From Pseudomonadota bacterium (lineage in GTDB: Bacteria > Pseudomonadota > Gammaproteobacteria > Xanthomonadales > Rhodanobacteraceae), in contig JAJYSM010000011.1 of the NCBI GenBank assembly GCA_021793575.1, positions 1 through 64,000 of the forward strand: a DNA stretch of 64,000 nucleotides, written 5' to 3'. A program made the translations under genes and the position numbers. Under the pieces are notes generated by a model that was not told the origin of the DNA, made no database searches, and saw only the letters and a program-made list of their open reading frames with translations. Of the stretch, positions 62,907 to 64,000 are shown piece by piece (position 1 is the first letter of the stretch; every line of letters begins with the position of its first letter).

Positions 62907-63809
62907 ATGAGTGCGTTGCTGCTGCTGTTCGTGTGCCTGTTGCTCGGTGTGCTGGTGGCTCGCCTTGCCAGTCCGCCGGCCGGCATCGTGCCGGGCATCA
63001 ACTGGTGGGTGATCAACGTGGCGCTGCCGGCACTGGTGCTGGAGTTGATCCCTGCGCTCCACTTCGACGCGCAGATGTGGTTTCCGGTGGCGGCGATGTG
63101 GATCACCTTCTTCGGCGCGTGGCTGCTGTTCGGCCTGCTCGGGCCGCGGCTGGGCTGGTCGCGGCAGCGCATCGGCGCGCTGATCCTGGTCTGCGGGCTG
63201 GGCAATACCTCGTTCATGGGCTATCCGCTGATACAGGCGCTGCACGGCCAGGCCGGACTGTCGCTGGCGGTGGTGGCCGATCAGCTGGGCTGCTTTCCGC
63301 TGCTGGCCTCGGCCGGCATCGTGGTGGCCAGCCTGTATGCCGGGCGCCGACCGCAGCCGCTGCAGATCCTGCGGCGCATCCTCACGTTTCCCGCGTTCGT
63401 GGCCTTGCTGGCCGGCATCGTGGTCGGCCTGCTGGGCGGCTGGCCGGGTTGGATACACGACGTGCTGGCGCCGATCGGTACCACCCTGACCCCGCTGGCG
63501 CTGTTCTCGGTGGGGCTGCAGTTGACCTTCCGGCTCGGCCGCGGGCAGGCAGCTGCGGTCGGCGCGGGGCTGGGCTGGAAGTTGTTGCTGGCGCCGCTGC
63601 TGTGCTGGGCGCTGGGTACGGCGGCTGGCGTCGGCGGCCTGCTGCTCACGGTTGGCGTGCTGCAGGCGGCGATGGCGCCGATGGTGTCGGCGGCGATCCT
63701 GGCCGATGAATACGAACTGGAGCCGGCGCTGGCCAATACCGTGCTGGGCGCGGGTATCGTGCTATCGCTGCTCAGCGTGCCGCTGGCCAATCTGTGGCTG
63801 GGTGGTTGA
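62907..63809 (+). CDS. AEC-family (auxin efflux carrier type) transporter
   Basis: Integral membrane protein of 300 residues with about ten membrane segments in two five-helix halves. It has NWWVINVALPALVLELIP in TM2 and GLGNTSFMGYPLIQALHG, the typical AEC motif with NTSFMGYP. Bacterial members move small carboxylates such as malate or lactate; the substrate here is unknown. ATG 62907 starts the first helix directly; a GTG at 62859 would add 16 residues. Divergent from the kinase gene with a 140-base gap. Confidence 0.85.
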   Translation: MSALLLLFVCLLLGVLVARLASPPAGIVPGINWWVINVALPALVLELIPALHFDAQMWFPVAAMWITFFGAWLLFGLLGPRLGWSRQRIGALILVCGLGNTSFMGYPLIQALHGQAGLSLAVVADQLGCFPLLASAGIVVASLYAGRRPQPLQILRRILTFPAFVALLAGIVVGLLGGWPGWIHDVLAPIGTTLTPLALFSVGLQLTFRLGRGQAAAVGAGLGWKLLLAPLLCWALGTAAGVGGLLLTVGVLQAAMAPMVSAAILADEYELEPALANTVLGAGIVLSLLSVPLANLWLGG

Positions 63810-63878
63810 GCGGCGCGACTTGCGCGGCGCCGCGCAAGCGTCGAGACTGATCGCCACGCATGGGCGGGGGCTCGCGGC

Positions 63879-64000
63879 ATGGCAAGCTTTGATCTGATTC
63901 GGCGCATTTTCAGCAGCCCGACCGGGGAACGGCGCGCCGTACCCCGCACGGAGGTGTCCCGGGGCGCCTGCATCCTGGTGGTGGACGACTCCTCCACCAT
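63879..64000 (+). CDS. Response regulator, N-terminus only (partial)
   Basis: Forty codons are visible before the window ends. After a basic leader (IRRIFSSPTGERRAVPR) the sequence reads CILVVDDSSTI, the first beta strand and acidic pocket of a CheY-like receiver. The DDSSTI form is typical of chemotaxis and twitching-motility regulators such as PilG. The output domain, if any, lies outside. Confidence 0.75.
   Translation, partial: MASFDLIRRIFSSPTGERRAVPRTEVSRGACILVVDDSST

Overview
The window is a high-GC gammaproteobacterial chromosome segment. I place it in the Xanthomonadales, most likely the Rhodanobacteraceae (Rhodanobacter, Dyella or Frateuria type). The reasons are the GC content, the gene order hemA / TPR lipoprotein-lolB-ispE-tRNA-prs-rplY-pth-ychF, a class II DAHP synthase, a peptide-amidase-like protein, and GTAGGAGC-type REP elements. 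This placement is inference from gene content, not from a search.

Layout. (1) 1-9800: hemA on the minus strand, ending inside a REP doublet, faces a plus-strand row: a TPR lipoprotein, lolB (lipoprotein insertion), a GNAT-IspE fusion ORF, tRNA-Gln, prs, rplY, pth, ychF and an acyl-CoA thioesterase. (2) 9800-28650: the translation/transcription block. It runs tRNA-Tyr-Gly-Thr-tuf, tRNA-Trp-secE-nusG, rplKA, rplJL-rpoBC and rpsL-rpsG-fusA-tuf. The two tuf genes encode identical proteins and I saw only one silent base difference between them. (3) 28650-43200: the S10, spc and alpha operons in canonical order, rpsJ to rplQ. Unusual points are a promoter/terminator-like gap between rpsN and rpsH, no rpmJ after secY, and two-hairpin repeats at three alpha-operon junctions. 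(4) 43200-57460: dsbB and a class II DAHP synthase overlapping by ATGA. A minus-strand, operon-like cluster follows: response regulator, histidine kinase, ATP-pyrophosphatase, Mug-like glycosylase, exported amidase. Then come rng, yhdP and tldD on the plus strand. (5) 57460-62770, minus strand: a His-rich DUF4124 protein, an unrecognised small protein, and a thiamine uptake unit (TPP riboswitch, TonB-dependent receptor, PnuC-family transporter) with an APH-fold kinase just upstream. (6) An AEC transporter and the start of a response regulator close the window.

How the genes work together. Most of the window supports protein synthesis: ribosomal proteins, RNA polymerase, elongation factors, Sec translocase, peptidyl-tRNA hydrolase and RNase G. 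Envelope biogenesis is represented by LolB, YhdP, DsbB and SecY/SecE. The thiamine locus reads as a self-contained, TPP-repressed import route across both membranes. Outside these, the points most worth following are the GNAT-IspE fusion, the dispersed two-hairpin repeat family, the candidate riboswitch expression platform, and the coupled signalling/repair cluster. I saw no CRISPR array, prophage or complete insertion sequence.
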